Positions 25,730-34,779 of a stretch of 64,000 nt of DNA are shown here, one piece after another. The translations under genes were made by a program, and so were the position numbers. The notes below the pieces were generated by a model, which saw only the letters and a program-made list of their open reading frames with translations, did no database searches and was not told the DNA's origin. Source of the stretch: Butyrivibrio sp. YAB3001 (GTDB lineage: Bacteria; Bacillota; Clostridia; Lachnospirales; Lachnospiraceae); NCBI RefSeq assembly GCF_900112195.1, contig NZ_FOKR01000016.1:1-64000 (forward strand), read 5' to 3'. The stretch's first letter is position 1. The number at the start of each line of letters is the position of its first letter.

Positions 25730-27007
25730 ATGAAGGCGATAGAAATGCAAAGATTTAAAAATATTCTCAATCCATTTAATATTTTTGTTGGAATAAATAT
25801 AATAGGGTTTTCCTTATATTTGATATATGGACTTTTGATTGGAGGAAAGGCATCAGACTGGCTTCTTATGGAAAATACCGATCTTAAGTTCTGCGATTTT
25901 TCAATGCATCTTGCTTTTGTTGCAGACAGGGCAAATTTGTATTTTAGAGCGCCCGCATTCGCCGGATGTTTTCCACCTTTGGTCTATGTGATGTACTCGT
26001 TCTTTTACCATCTGATAGCCAGAGAAGGAATATTGCCACAGCAGCTTGAAGATATTGAGCAGCTTCCATATTTTAATCTTATTGTACTTTATTACAGTAT
26101 TATAGTGATCTTGGCTCTTTTATACGGCATCTACATCTACGGCAATAATTCTAAGAAAAAGAATATAGTGCTCTTTCTTACACTTCTTTTCTCTGTTCCG
26201 TTTATGGCAGGAGGAATGTTTGTTGCAAATTCCACACTTTTGGTCATGGCGCTCCTTGTAATAGCTATTAAACTAAGAAAAAGTGATAATGCCGCAAGCA
26301 GAGAGTTTGCACTTTTGCTGATAGCAATATGCGCCGGCTTTAAGATATATCCGGCAGTTTTCGGAATACTATATCTTTTGGAAAAGAGATGGAAAGAGGC
26401 TGCAAGGCTCACTGGTTATGGGATAGTGCTTTTCTTTGCGCCATTTTCATTGTTTGGAGGAATGACCGGCTTTAAACAGTGGCTTTTTAATGTCAGAAGC
26501 ACAACTGGCGTTGATAAATATGGAAGAATTCAGAGCATAAGAGGACTTGCATATACAACTCTTGAGCATTTTGGACTGGGTGGAAACAGACCGACATTAC
26601 TTCGCCTGGTTCCGATTCTGTTTTTTGTTTTTATGCTTGTTATGATCTGTATAGTAAAAAGCGAGTACAGGAGAATGTTTTTTATCTGTTGCATTATGAC
26701 ATTCTTTTCCAATAATTCCTATAGATACACACTCTGTTACCTTGCAATCCCGCTTATTATCTTTTTCCTTGAGGAAGATGATGATAGTGTTTCAGGAAAA
26801 GAAAAAGTTTTAAGATGCATTGAAATGGCGATATATTCCATGGTATTTGCTATACCAATGCTTTGGGGATTTTTAACAAATTTTAAGCTTACTTATCCAT
26901 ATCCTACGCTTACCTACGTGGAAATGATTGTATATGTGTGGGCATATATCCTGATGGCATATGTGACTGTGAGTGAGATATGGAAGCAATTAAAGTATCA
27001 TAAATGA
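25730..27007 (+). CDS. GT87/GT-C-like polytopic membrane glycosyltransferase
   Basis: 425 residues with about ten membrane helices. DLKFCDFSMHLAFVADR near residue 50 gives an acidic first outer loop as expected for GT-C enzymes, ICAGFKIYPAVFGILYLLEKR is typical of GT87/DUF2029 proteins, and SIRGLAYTTLEHFG follows. GT-C enzymes take sugars from polyprenyl phosphate on the outer face. Six nt separate it from the UbiA-type gene, which could make the lipid donor. The family call is moderate; the sugar is unknown. Confidence 0.7.
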   Translation: MKAIEMQRFKNILNPFNIFVGINIIGFSLYLIYGLLIGGKASDWLLMENTDLKFCDFSMHLAFVADRANLYFRAPAFAGCFPPLVYVMYSFFYHLIAREGILPQQLEDIEQLPYFNLIVLYYSIIVILALLYGIYIYGNNSKKKNIVLFLTLLFSVPFMAGGMFVANSTLLVMALLVIAIKLRKSDNAASREFALLLIAICAGFKIYPAVFGILYLLEKRWKEAARLTGYGIVLFFAPFSLFGGMTGFKQWLFNVRSTTGVDKYGRIQSIRGLAYTTLEHFGLGGNRPTLLRLVPILFFVFMLVMICIVKSEYRRMFFICCIMTFFSNNSYRYTLCYLAIPLIIFFLEEDDDSVSGKEKVLRCIEMAIYSMVFAIPMLWGFLTNFKLTYPYPTLTYVEMIVYVWAYILMAYVTVSEIWKQLKYHK

Positions 27008-27099
27008 GTTTGTATAGGAGATGCATAACTACACTGTAAATTGTGTGAGAATATGTTTAGGTAATAGTGCATTTGCATTTATATAGGACACAATACTAA

Positions 27100-27128
27100 T
27101 TGTACATAGTCTTTATGTAGGGTATAAT
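27100..27128 (+). promoter_or_regulatory. Sigma-A-type promoter before the first GT11 gene
   Basis: TTGTAC (27100-27105), a 17-nt spacer and a perfect TATAAT (27123-27128), 46 nt before the GT11 ATG in a 167-nt gap. TACTACGT (27134-27141) lies just downstream of the -10, near the expected start of transcription; the same motif occurs at other promoters in the window. This is the best promoter in the window. Confidence 0.75.
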
Positions 27129-27174
27129 GACATTACTACGTGGTTTTTAAGAGTATTTTGAGGGTAGACATTTT

Positions 27175-28047
27175 ATGATAATCATTCAGCTAAAAGGCGG
27201 CTTGGGCAATCAGATGTTCCAGTACGCGCTATATTTACAACTTAAGAACCTTGGCAGGGAAGTCAAGATTGACGACGAGACAGGATTTATTGATGACAAG
27301 CTTAGAATTCCTGTTCTTGACAGATTTGGAATAGAATATGAGAGAGCAACCAAGGATGAGGTAATTCAGATAACTGATTCAAAGATGGATCTTTGGAGCC
27401 GCATCCGTAGGAAGATTACAGGAAGACGGACCTTTAGGATAGACGAAGAGTCAGGAATATTTGATCCAAGGATCCTGGAAAAAGAGAATGCATATCTTGT
27501 GGGATATTGGCAGAGTGATAAGTATTTTCCAGATGAGGATGTTATTGCCAGCATAAAGGATGCATTTGAGAAGCGTCCGCAGGAAATCATGAAGGACAGT
27601 GTGAGCTGGACAACTCTTCAGCAGATAGAGTGCTGTGAATCTGTAAGTCTTCACGTGAGACGAACAGATTATATTGATGCTGAGCATATCCATATTCACA
27701 ACATCTGTACTGAGAAATATTATAAGTCTGCAATAGACAAGATAAGAAATCAGTATCCGGGAGCAGTATTCTTTATCTTTACTGATGATAAGGAATGGTG
27801 CAAACAGCATTTCAGAGGACCTAATTTCTTTGTGGTAGAGCTTGATGAGAACGCTAATACTGATATTGCAGAAATGACACTGATGAGCAGATGCAAACAC
27901 CATATTATAGCGAACAGTTCTTTCAGCTGGTGGGCAGCATGGCTTAATGATAATCCAAACAAGATTGTTATTGCTCCTGAGAAATGGATAAATGACAGAG
28001 CAATGGATGATATCTATACAGCCAGAATGACCAAGATAGCCATTTGA
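27175..28047 (+). CDS. GT11 alpha-1,2-fucosyltransferase-like (copy 1)
   Basis: 290 residues, near the usual GT11 length. QLKGGLGNQMFQYALYLQL at the start is the hallmark of the family, HVRRTDYIDAEH near residue 160 is the GDP-fucose binding motif, and IANSSFSWWAAWLND with NKIVIAPEKW closes the domain. The enzyme adds L-fucose in alpha-1,2 linkage to galactose-type acceptors in the cytoplasm. It has its own promoter. No GDP-fucose synthesis genes are in the window, so they must lie elsewhere. Confidence 0.92.
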   Translation: MIIIQLKGGLGNQMFQYALYLQLKNLGREVKIDDETGFIDDKLRIPVLDRFGIEYERATKDEVIQITDSKMDLWSRIRRKITGRRTFRIDEESGIFDPRILEKENAYLVGYWQSDKYFPDEDVIASIKDAFEKRPQEIMKDSVSWTTLQQIECCESVSLHVRRTDYIDAEHIHIHNICTEKYYKSAIDKIRNQYPGAVFFIFTDDKEWCKQHFRGPNFFVVELDENANTDIAEMTLMSRCKHHIIANSSFSWWAAWLNDNPNKIVIAPEKWINDRAMDDIYTARMTKIAI

Positions 28048-28132
28048 TGCAAAGAGTTTTTTAGAAATGCAGGCTATAGTTGGTTGGGGCTAGAATAAGC
28101 GTAAGGAATAAAATTTAGGTAAAGTATTTAAT

Positions 28133-29959
28133 ATGAGTAATACAAGTAGTAATAATGAGGCTGCTGGAAATTCAGCGGCTAAGGTAAGTCTTTTTAAGAA
28201 AATAAATTATATTTTTGATAAAAAACAGAAAGGACAGCTGGTTATACTAGCTGTCCTTATACTGATTGGAGGTTTATTTGAAACTCTGGGCGTTGGAATG
28301 ATGGTGCCTGTGGTATCAACAATATTGGACCCGGAAGCTTTGAATGAATTTATAGCCGATCATGAGATTTTGCAGATGATTGTTGATACGCTAGGAATCA
28401 CTAATGATGTCAAGCTTACAGCGACGCTTCTGATCACCATGATCGTATTATTCGTTGTTAAAAATGCGTATCTTTTATTCCTGATACACAGGCAGAATAC
28501 CTTTGTGGCCCGCGCCAGAAACGATATGATTAGCCGCGTTATGAGAGAATTCCTTAACAGGCCATATGAGGATTATCTTGGCGCTGATATTCCGACAGTG
28601 TTCAGAATTACAGACAGTGATATCCCGAGGGTTTTTACACTTATACTTGCAATGCTCTCACTTGCTACTGAGCTTGTAGTATCTACCTGTCTTGGAATTG
28701 TTCTTTTGTTTGTAAACTGGGGAATCACTGTACTTATGATCGTGGTTCTTCTGATAATGACTTACATAAGTGTAAAAGGACTTAAGCCTAAGCTTAATGA
28801 CATTGGAAGACAGAATCAGGAAACACAGTCCAGGATTGCTAAGTGGAGAATTCAGGCTATATACGGTCTTAAAGATGTTAAGGTTTTAAACAGACAGGAT
28901 TTCTTTATCAGAAATTATTATGAGTCAGGCAAAGTTGGCGCAAATATAGCAAGGGATTATGCAGTTCTTAACAGCGTTCCGAGACTTATGATAGAGACAG
29001 TCTTCATGGTTGTGGTTCTTGGATATATTCTTGTCTATATCTTAAGAGGCGGCGATGTATCTTTGCTTATTCCGCAGATCACAGCATTTGGTGTTGCAGC
29101 TGTAAGAATTATGCCATCGGCAAACAGAATCAATACCTATATCACAGAAGTTGCATATAACCAGTATTCTCTGGATTATGTATATGAGAATCTTACAGAG
29201 TCCATGAAGACAGACAAGGCTATGAGAGCAGAAAGAGCTGCTATTGCAGGTCCGGCTCTTCATCTTGAAAATAAGATTGAGCTTAAGGATATTACTTTTG
29301 CATATCCTGATTCGGATAAAAATATTTTCACCAAGGCTAATATGGTAGTGCCGAAGGGCAAGTCTGTGGGCATTATGGGACCTTCAGGTGCTGGTAAATC
29401 TACTATTGTAGACGTTTTGCTCGGACTGCTTCATGTACAGTCAGGAGAAATACTTTGTGATGGCAGCAATATCTTTAGCAATTATGAATCCTGGCTTTCT
29501 CAGATAGGATATATTCCTCAGTCAATTTACCTTGTGGATGAATCCATAAGAGATAACATTGCCTTTGGAATCGATGCGGACGAGATAGATGATGATAGAA
29601 TATGGAAAGTGTGCGAAGAAGCTCAGCTTGCTGATTTTATAAAGACACTTCCTGAAGGACTTGATACTACAATAGGTGACAGAGGCGTCAGACTCTCGGG
29701 CGGACAGAGACAGCGTATTGGAATCGCAAGAGCTCTTTATCACAATCCGGAGATTCTTGTTTTTGATGAGGCAACCAGCGCTCTTGATAATGAAACCGAA
29801 GCAGCAGTTATGGAGGCAATCAATGGTTTCCACGGTAAAAAGACAATGGTGATAATCGCACACAGACTTAATACCATTGCAAACTGTGACATCATCTATG
29901 AAGTTAAGGATGAGAAGGTTGTGGAAACCACACTTGATGGCCGGACAATTATCCAGTGA
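28133..29959 (+). CDS. PglK/MsbA-like ABC exporter for lipid-linked oligosaccharide
   Basis: 608 residues, a half-transporter with fused domains. Six membrane helices occupy about residues 30-345; the ATPase follows with GPSGAGKSTIVDVLLG (Walker A, about 415-423), IGYIPQSIYLVDESIRDNIA, LSGGQRQRIGIARAL (about 520) and ILVFDEATSALD (Walker B, about 541). VLNRQDFFIRNYYESG and the N-terminal style match PglK, which flips undecaprenyl-diphosphate oligosaccharides outward. This suits a glycan started by the PglC-like enzyme upstream. A Wzx flippase at 40486 gives a second route. Substrate is inferred. Confidence 0.88.
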   Translation: MSNTSSNNEAAGNSAAKVSLFKKINYIFDKKQKGQLVILAVLILIGGLFETLGVGMMVPVVSTILDPEALNEFIADHEILQMIVDTLGITNDVKLTATLLITMIVLFVVKNAYLLFLIHRQNTFVARARNDMISRVMREFLNRPYEDYLGADIPTVFRITDSDIPRVFTLILAMLSLATELVVSTCLGIVLLFVNWGITVLMIVVLLIMTYISVKGLKPKLNDIGRQNQETQSRIAKWRIQAIYGLKDVKVLNRQDFFIRNYYESGKVGANIARDYAVLNSVPRLMIETVFMVVVLGYILVYILRGGDVSLLIPQITAFGVAAVRIMPSANRINTYITEVAYNQYSLDYVYENLTESMKTDKAMRAERAAIAGPALHLENKIELKDITFAYPDSDKNIFTKANMVVPKGKSVGIMGPSGAGKSTIVDVLLGLLHVQSGEILCDGSNIFSNYESWLSQIGYIPQSIYLVDESIRDNIAFGIDADEIDDDRIWKVCEEAQLADFIKTLPEGLDTTIGDRGVRLSGGQRQRIGIARALYHNPEILVFDEATSALDNETEAAVMEAINGFHGKKTMVIIAHRLNTIANCDIIYEVKDEKVVETTLDGRTIIQ

Positions 29960-30081
29960 AATATGTATTCTTGAATGAAAACACGGGAATATGTATATAT
30001 TGCGGTTTTTAGTATGAAATTATTCAAGAGCAAACGTGGGATGATTTTACTTAATTTACGAAAAGATAGGATATAAGAATT

Positions 30082-31125
30082 ATGATAGGAACTGAGTTTG
30101 AACATGGCTTTGGGCTGGGAAATCAGCTTTTTTGGTATGTTTCAATGAGAGCAGTAGCAGAAGAAAAAGGGTTTGATTATGGAATAATTAATCCTAAGGG
30201 GCTCGCCAATAATATGCATTCTGATACTGGAATGTATTTTATGGATATAGACCTTGGAAAAGAAATTCCTGAGGAAGATAAATCAAAATATACTATTTTC
30301 GAAGATAATGATAATAGATTATATCTTGGAAATTCTAAACATGATATGACACATGGGGCATATGTAAGTGGTATTGATCCTGAATTTAAGAATATACAGG
30401 ATAATACACTTATGTATGGAAATCTTCAGGCTGAAGCGTATTTTGAGAAATATAGAGACAGGCTTAAGGATTGGCTTAAGATAAAACCTGAATATGATTC
30501 GCATGAATATACTAAAGACAATCTTTGTATCATTCATTTAAGATGTGGAGATTATTCCAATTCACCTGAACTTTGGCTCGATAGAAGTTATTGGATTCAC
30601 GGAATCAGGCAGATGAGAAAGATACGTCCTGATATGGAGTTCCTTGCAGTAACGGATGATGTCTCTGCAGCGTATAAGATTCTACCTGAAGTTAAAGCTG
30701 TTAGAAATGATATAGGCAAAGACTATGTTACCATCAAGAATGCCCGATATCTGCTTTTGTCTAATTCTTCATTTGCTGTTTTTCCTGCTCTTACAAGTGA
30801 TGAATTGCAATATGCCATAGCACCTAAATACTGGGCCAGACATAATGTTTCTGATGGATATTGGGCATCTGAGCAGAATATTTACAGCTGTTTCCATTAT
30901 ATGGACAGAAAGGGCAATATTTTTACACCCGAGGAATGTAGAAAAGAGCTTGATGAATACAAAAAGAAATCATCAACCTATAGGCAATTAAATAAAAGGC
31001 CGGGTGAAATCAAGGTTTTCTTTCAAAACTTGCGTGCTAGATACCTTTATACACTTTATATGGGAAGAAAGATATGGCGAAGCATTGAACGCAGAACCGG
31101 TTTGATAAAAGTGTTCCACGCATAA
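30082..31125 (+). CDS. Divergent GT11-like fucosyltransferase (copy 2)
   Basis: 347 residues. FGLGNQLFWYVSMRAV at the N-terminus parallels the GT11 GGLGNQMFQY motif, HLRCGDYSNSPELW near residue 152 parallels HxRRxDY (Cys replaces the second Arg), and LLLSNSSFAVFPALTSD parallels the SSFSWWAAW region with Trp lost. About 80 extra residues at the C-terminus are basic and Tyr-rich. It is likely a cytoplasmic glycosyltransferase, but fucose specificity is uncertain given the altered motifs. It is followed by a large inverted repeat. Confidence 0.72.
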   Translation: MIGTEFEHGFGLGNQLFWYVSMRAVAEEKGFDYGIINPKGLANNMHSDTGMYFMDIDLGKEIPEEDKSKYTIFEDNDNRLYLGNSKHDMTHGAYVSGIDPEFKNIQDNTLMYGNLQAEAYFEKYRDRLKDWLKIKPEYDSHEYTKDNLCIIHLRCGDYSNSPELWLDRSYWIHGIRQMRKIRPDMEFLAVTDDVSAAYKILPEVKAVRNDIGKDYVTIKNARYLLLSNSSFAVFPALTSDELQYAIAPKYWARHNVSDGYWASEQNIYSCFHYMDRKGNIFTPEECRKELDEYKKKSSTYRQLNKRPGEIKVFFQNLRARYLYTLYMGRKIWRSIERRTGLIKVFHA

Positions 31126-31138
31126 TAAATAACTATCA

Positions 31139-31194
31139 TAAACCATCAAAATAATGGTAAAAACACCTTTACATACCATCATTTTGATGGTTTA
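31139..31194. repeat. Large inverted repeat before the HTH gene
   Basis: Arms 31139-31159 and 31174-31194 pair at 20 of 21 positions around a 14-nt spacer. Each arm is itself nearly palindromic (ACCATC...GATGGT or ATGGT), so the ACCAT half-site occurs four times. It ends 27 nt before the HTH start. It could be an operator for that regulator, a terminator for the previous gene, or a small mobile repeat; the nested half-sites favour an operator. Confidence 0.65.
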
Positions 31195-31220
31195 ATTGTT
31201 TTAAGATGGGGTATTTAATT

Positions 31221-31766
31221 ATGCAGAAACATTATGTTACACCGAATTCAATAACTGCACAGGGAATTAAGGATATTAGGTCAAGACTTGGGATGACTCA
31301 GAGGGAATTTTCTGAGTTTATTTGTGTGTCTAAACCGACTGTTGAGAGGTGGGAAATGGGGGATAAGGATATAACCGGCCCCGTAGCATTGCTTCAGCAG
31401 ATTATAATGCTACACCCGGAGATTGCTCAGGAGCTTTCTCTTCCGGAAAAGAAGCTGCCACTTCGCATGTACTATTACTATAAAGATTCTTTGTGTACAG
31501 TTATAGATATTGACGAGGTCAAGAGAATAGTCAGAATAAAGAATTATGCTAAAAATCTGATGTTTAGAGCTTTTGGCGTAAATGAATCACCAACATTTGA
31601 GGATTATGAGGAATTTATAGAATCCAGATGTTTTCCCAGATCCAGAGATAAAATGAAAATAATGTTAGAGGCTTTGGAGATACCATTTTATGATCCCATT
31701 CTGATCATTGAAAAGACTAATGGCAGAATGGCTGAGGATGATTTTTGGATAAAGATTGAAAGGTGA
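31221..31766 (+). CDS. XRE-type helix-turn-helix regulator
   Basis: 181 residues from the ATG at 31221 (GGGG nine nt upstream; the ATG at 31206 has no RBS). ITAQGIKDIRSRLGMTQREF and SKPTVERWEMGDKDITGPVA are a standard XRE HTH near residues 12-55. The C-terminal half (YYYKDSLCTVIDIDEVKRIV, ESRCFPRSRDKMKIMLEAL, IIEKTNGRMAEDDFWIKIE) is a separate domain I recognise as recurrent in Firmicute HTH proteins but cannot name. It is the only regulator in the window and sits behind a large inverted repeat, so it may repress itself and the genes after it. A toxin-antitoxin role is possible but no partner is clear. Confidence 0.8.
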   Translation: MQKHYVTPNSITAQGIKDIRSRLGMTQREFSEFICVSKPTVERWEMGDKDITGPVALLQQIIMLHPEIAQELSLPEKKLPLRMYYYYKDSLCTVIDIDEVKRIVRIKNYAKNLMFRAFGVNESPTFEDYEEFIESRCFPRSRDKMKIMLEALEIPFYDPILIIEKTNGRMAEDDFWIKIER

Positions 31767-31891
31767 ATACAATAGTAGAATTGTTTGAAGAATATCTAGG
31801 TAGAGCATTTGGCTATGATAATGCTATAATAGAGCGGGTGCGAGAAGTGATATATGCACAGATGAGGAAATATAAGTATCTATATGAATAA
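31763..31891 (+). CDS. Possible 42-residue protein coupled to the HTH gene
   Basis: A GTG start inside the HTH gene's stop (GTGA) opens a frame of 42 codons ending in TAA at 31891, overlapping the next ATG by 8 nt. The peptide begins VNTIVELFEEYLGRAFG and ends IYAQMRKYKYLYE; it looks like one or two amphipathic helices. The stop/start overlaps at both ends match the operon's usual style and argue that it is translated, and the gap would otherwise be the only sizeable non-coding one between overlapping genes here. There is no strong RBS. No known family recognised. Confidence 0.5.
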   Translation: MNTIVELFEEYLGRAFGYDNAIIERVREVIYAQMRKYKYLYE

Positions 31892-32651
31892 TAAGGAAAA
31901 GATAAAGCTTCCCAGGGTGACACTGGTTGCCATGACCAGTGTTGATGTATATGAGACGGTTCAGGCTATGAAGTACAGCATGCAAGGGATTGAGTTTGGT
32001 GATGCAGTGCTTATCTCACACAAGAAGCCCTTTTACCTGCCTAAGGATATCAGATTTTCATATACTGACAAGCTTGATAATATTGATAAGTTTAATTATA
32101 AAATGACCTATGAACTATACGAGCATATTAAAACTGATTTTGCGCTTATAGTCCATGCAGATGGATTTGTTATTCATCCTGAAAACTGGAGGGATGAATT
32201 TTTAGATTATGATTATATTGGGTCGCCATGGCCATTGCCCAAGAATGATTATGCGTACAGAGATAGTAAGGGTCAGATTTGCAGGGTTGGTAATTCTGTA
32301 TCCATTAGGTCTAAAAGGCTTATGGAGTTTCCTAAGAAACATAATCTTGAGTGGGTTAAAGTTTATGATGGATTTTTCAACGAAGATATCTTCTTGTGCT
32401 GCCATTCCAAAAATGTAATGGAAGATGCAGGGCTTAGGTGGGCACCACTTGAAGTTGCAGTCCAATTTGGGCGTGAACATCCGCTTCCTGAGAACAAGGG
32501 AGTTGAACCATTTGTTTTCCACAAGTGGTGGGGAGAAAATGAGAATTATCCCAGGTTTTACAGCCCTAAAAAGCGCATAAAAATGGCTATTAGACCATTT
32601 CTTTTCTGGAGACATACCGAAAAATGGAAACGGGAGCATAATATACAATGA
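31884..32651 (+). CDS. DUF5672 putative glycosyltransferase
   Basis: 255 residues, no membrane segment. LPRVTLVAMTSVDVYETVQAM opens the domain, HADGFVIHPENWRDEFLDYD and YIGSPWPLPKND are the family's core, with GNSVSIRSKRLMEF and NEDIFLCCHSK following. The Asp-containing HADG and the glycosyltransferase-A-like order suggest sugar transfer, and the family is frequent in capsule loci, but no reaction has been assigned that I know of. Its stop overlaps the next ATG by 4 nt. Confidence 0.78.
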   Translation: MNNKEKIKLPRVTLVAMTSVDVYETVQAMKYSMQGIEFGDAVLISHKKPFYLPKDIRFSYTDKLDNIDKFNYKMTYELYEHIKTDFALIVHADGFVIHPENWRDEFLDYDYIGSPWPLPKNDYAYRDSKGQICRVGNSVSIRSKRLMEFPKKHNLEWVKVYDGFFNEDIFLCCHSKNVMEDAGLRWAPLEVAVQFGREHPLPENKGVEPFVFHKWWGENENYPRFYSPKKRIKMAIRPFLFWRHTEKWKREHNIQ

Positions 32652-33712
32652 GATTTTCTATAATTATTCCTGTGTATAATGCTGAAAAATATATAGATAA
32701 TGCTCTGAGATCATTTATTGAAGCTGCTTCCAAGACTGGAACAGTGGATTTTGAAGTTCTTTTGATAGAAGATGGATCCAGCGATGGAAGCTATGCAAAA
32801 TGCGATAAATATGCTGAAAAATATAGCTTTATCAAAGCTTTCCATGTGGGCAAGACAGGTCCTTTCAGGGCCAGAAGAGAAGGAATGAAGTATGCCAAGG
32901 GCGACTGGCTTATTTTTGCAGATTCTGATGATGAACTGTCTGTTGATGCCATCCCGAGGCTTTCGAAAACTATTGATGAATGGTATGATAAGGGCATAAC
33001 ACCTGATATTATTGTGTATAATGCTGCGGATTTTGTTGATAGGAAAGATAAGCTGTTTAAATTTCCTTTTACAGAGCATAAATTATATGATTCCACGGAA
33101 AAAAGAGTTTTTTATGATATTATGAGTTCTTCCGATGCACTCAATGCTATGTGGAATAAATGTGTAAGAAGAGAGCTTGTGCTAGGTACAGATAGTTTTG
33201 ACGGGATTTCTTTAAATCATGGTGAGGACCTTTTGCAGACTGCGGAATTTATTGATAAGGCAGAGAGTATTGTCTATCTTGATGAGTGTCTGTATTATTA
33301 TCGTCAGAATTCAAATGGGCTTACCGGAAATTATCACAAAGAGTTCATGCCGGATCAGATAACTGCATGGGGATTTTTTGACAAGTATGTCTCAAAGTGG
33401 AGCAGAGAAGCTGTTCCTAATGATTATGAAGATATTTTGAGGCGCAGGAAGACTCTTACCTGTGCAATCGGAGTAAAGAGCCTTATATACTCGGGTATTA
33501 AGCTGGGAGATAAAAAGACTTTCTTGAAAGCAATAATGGAATTACCCTTTTATGCTGAATATGCTAAAAAGGAGCTTCCTAAGTGGGCACCGGAGGAAGA
33601 TGCGTTTGTTCATGAACTTATGCTTTCAGGTAATGCCTATAGTTTGCTGATAAAGTCGGCTATCAAGCATGATATCAAGGTTTGCATAAAAAGATTATTA
33701 AAGCGGGTATAA
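32648..33712 (+). CDS. GT2 glycosyltransferase
   Basis: 354 residues. SIIIPVYNAEKYIDNALRSF, LIEDGSSDGSYAKCDKYA and FADSDDELS (DxD-type metal site near residue 98) define a GT-A family 2 enzyme. The C-terminal half, with YLDECLYYYRQNSNGLTGNY, matches the capsule GT2 group. It probably works on the inner membrane face. It overlaps the DUF5672 gene by 4 nt. Sugar specificity cannot be told. Confidence 0.88.
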   Translation: MRFSIIIPVYNAEKYIDNALRSFIEAASKTGTVDFEVLLIEDGSSDGSYAKCDKYAEKYSFIKAFHVGKTGPFRARREGMKYAKGDWLIFADSDDELSVDAIPRLSKTIDEWYDKGITPDIIVYNAADFVDRKDKLFKFPFTEHKLYDSTEKRVFYDIMSSSDALNAMWNKCVRRELVLGTDSFDGISLNHGEDLLQTAEFIDKAESIVYLDECLYYYRQNSNGLTGNYHKEFMPDQITAWGFFDKYVSKWSREAVPNDYEDILRRRKTLTCAIGVKSLIYSGIKLGDKKTFLKAIMELPFYAEYAKKELPKWAPEEDAFVHELMLSGNAYSLLIKSAIKHDIKVCIKRLLKRV

Positions 33713-33763
33713 ACGCTTTTAACAGATGTGTTTTACAGACAGAATATATGCGTCTTATGAACA

Positions 33764-33780
33764 TGTATTTTGAAAATACA
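33764..33780. promoter_or_regulatory. 17-nt palindrome before the GT17 gene
   Basis: TGTATTTT and AAAATACA are perfect arms around a single G, centred 28 nt before the GT17 ATG in an 87-nt gap. Could be an operator or a chance AT palindrome. Confidence 0.3.
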
Positions 33781-33799
33781 AGAACAAGAGGTTACAATC

Positions 33800-34756
33800 A
33801 TGGTTATTGACTGTGTCCCTTTTTTTAATGAGGTTGACATATTAAAGCTAAGGCTTAATATATTGGACCCCTATGTGGATAAATTTATTATAGAAGAAGC
33901 AACTATGACTTTTTCCGGCGAGGAGAAAGAGCTTTGTTTTGAGAAAAACAAGGAATTATTCAAGGATTTTCTGGATAAGATCACATATGTTGTCGTCAGA
34001 GATACACCGATAAAAGCGGTCACACATGAGAGGGATTATTTCCAAAAAAATTGCCTTATTGACGGACTTAAAGAGGTTGGGGCAACAAGTGATGATGTGA
34101 TCATATTTGGAGATGTGGATGAAATACCTAATCCGGTTGTTCTTCAGGATATAATCAGGAATTTTGATAAGTCAAAGGTATATCATCTTGCTCAGAGAAA
34201 TTTCTATGCTTTCTTAAACATGGAGGAGAAGTCAGGTAAGCTTTTATCAATTACAGGAGATTTTCCTAATATTCAGGAAGGTGATAGAAAGTGGCTTGGC
34301 ACGAAGATTACAAGCATTGACAATATTCCCAAGGAGGGAATTGTAAGGCTTCGTGACCTTGTTAAGACGGATGATTCCAGATCTGTCAGAGTTTCTGACG
34401 GGGGATGGCATTTTGGATATATGGGCGGCCAAAATGAGACCAATCCTGCGAAAAGAATTGGAGTTAAGGTCAAGGCAGCAGCTCATCAGGAGTACAACGA
34501 CAGAGAAATCCTTGCAGAGACAATGGACAGACTTGTTCTTGGACAGGATATATTTGGACGTGATGCCAGATTTGAGCGCACTGAAATAGATGAGAGCTTT
34601 CCGGATTATCTGCGTGAACATCTGTCTGATTATGAGTATCTTGTGATGCCTCCAATAACTGCTTTTTCCAGAATTTATCATAAATTTGATATCACAGTCG
34701 GAAGATTTATAAGAAAGGCATATCACAAGATTAAGCGCATTCTTTTCAAAAGATAG
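33800..34756 (+). CDS. GT17 family N-acetylglucosaminyltransferase-like
   Basis: 318 residues from the ATG at 33800, with AGAGG upstream; an earlier TTG (33770) lies in a palindrome and is unlikely. MVIDCVPFFNEVDILKLRL is the typical GT17 start, followed by FGDVDEIPNPVVL with the DxD site, and WHFGYMGGQNETNPAKRIG. Eukaryotic GT17 is the bisecting beta-1,4-GlcNAc-transferase; bacterial members sit in capsule loci with uncertain donors. The protein is soluble and likely cytoplasmic. Confidence 0.85.
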   Translation: MVIDCVPFFNEVDILKLRLNILDPYVDKFIIEEATMTFSGEEKELCFEKNKELFKDFLDKITYVVVRDTPIKAVTHERDYFQKNCLIDGLKEVGATSDDVIIFGDVDEIPNPVVLQDIIRNFDKSKVYHLAQRNFYAFLNMEEKSGKLLSITGDFPNIQEGDRKWLGTKITSIDNIPKEGIVRLRDLVKTDDSRSVRVSDGGWHFGYMGGQNETNPAKRIGVKVKAAAHQEYNDREILAETMDRLVLGQDIFGRDARFERTEIDESFPDYLREHLSDYEYLVMPPITAFSRIYHKFDITVGRFIRKAYHKIKRILFKR

Positions 34757-34779
34757 ATCGAATGGCTTAAAGACGGATT

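Noticed and set aside
31763..31891. Frameshifted extension of the HTH protein
   Set aside because: The HTH protein already ends in its usual C-terminal motif (GRMAEDDFW region), and the short frame begins at a coupled GTG.
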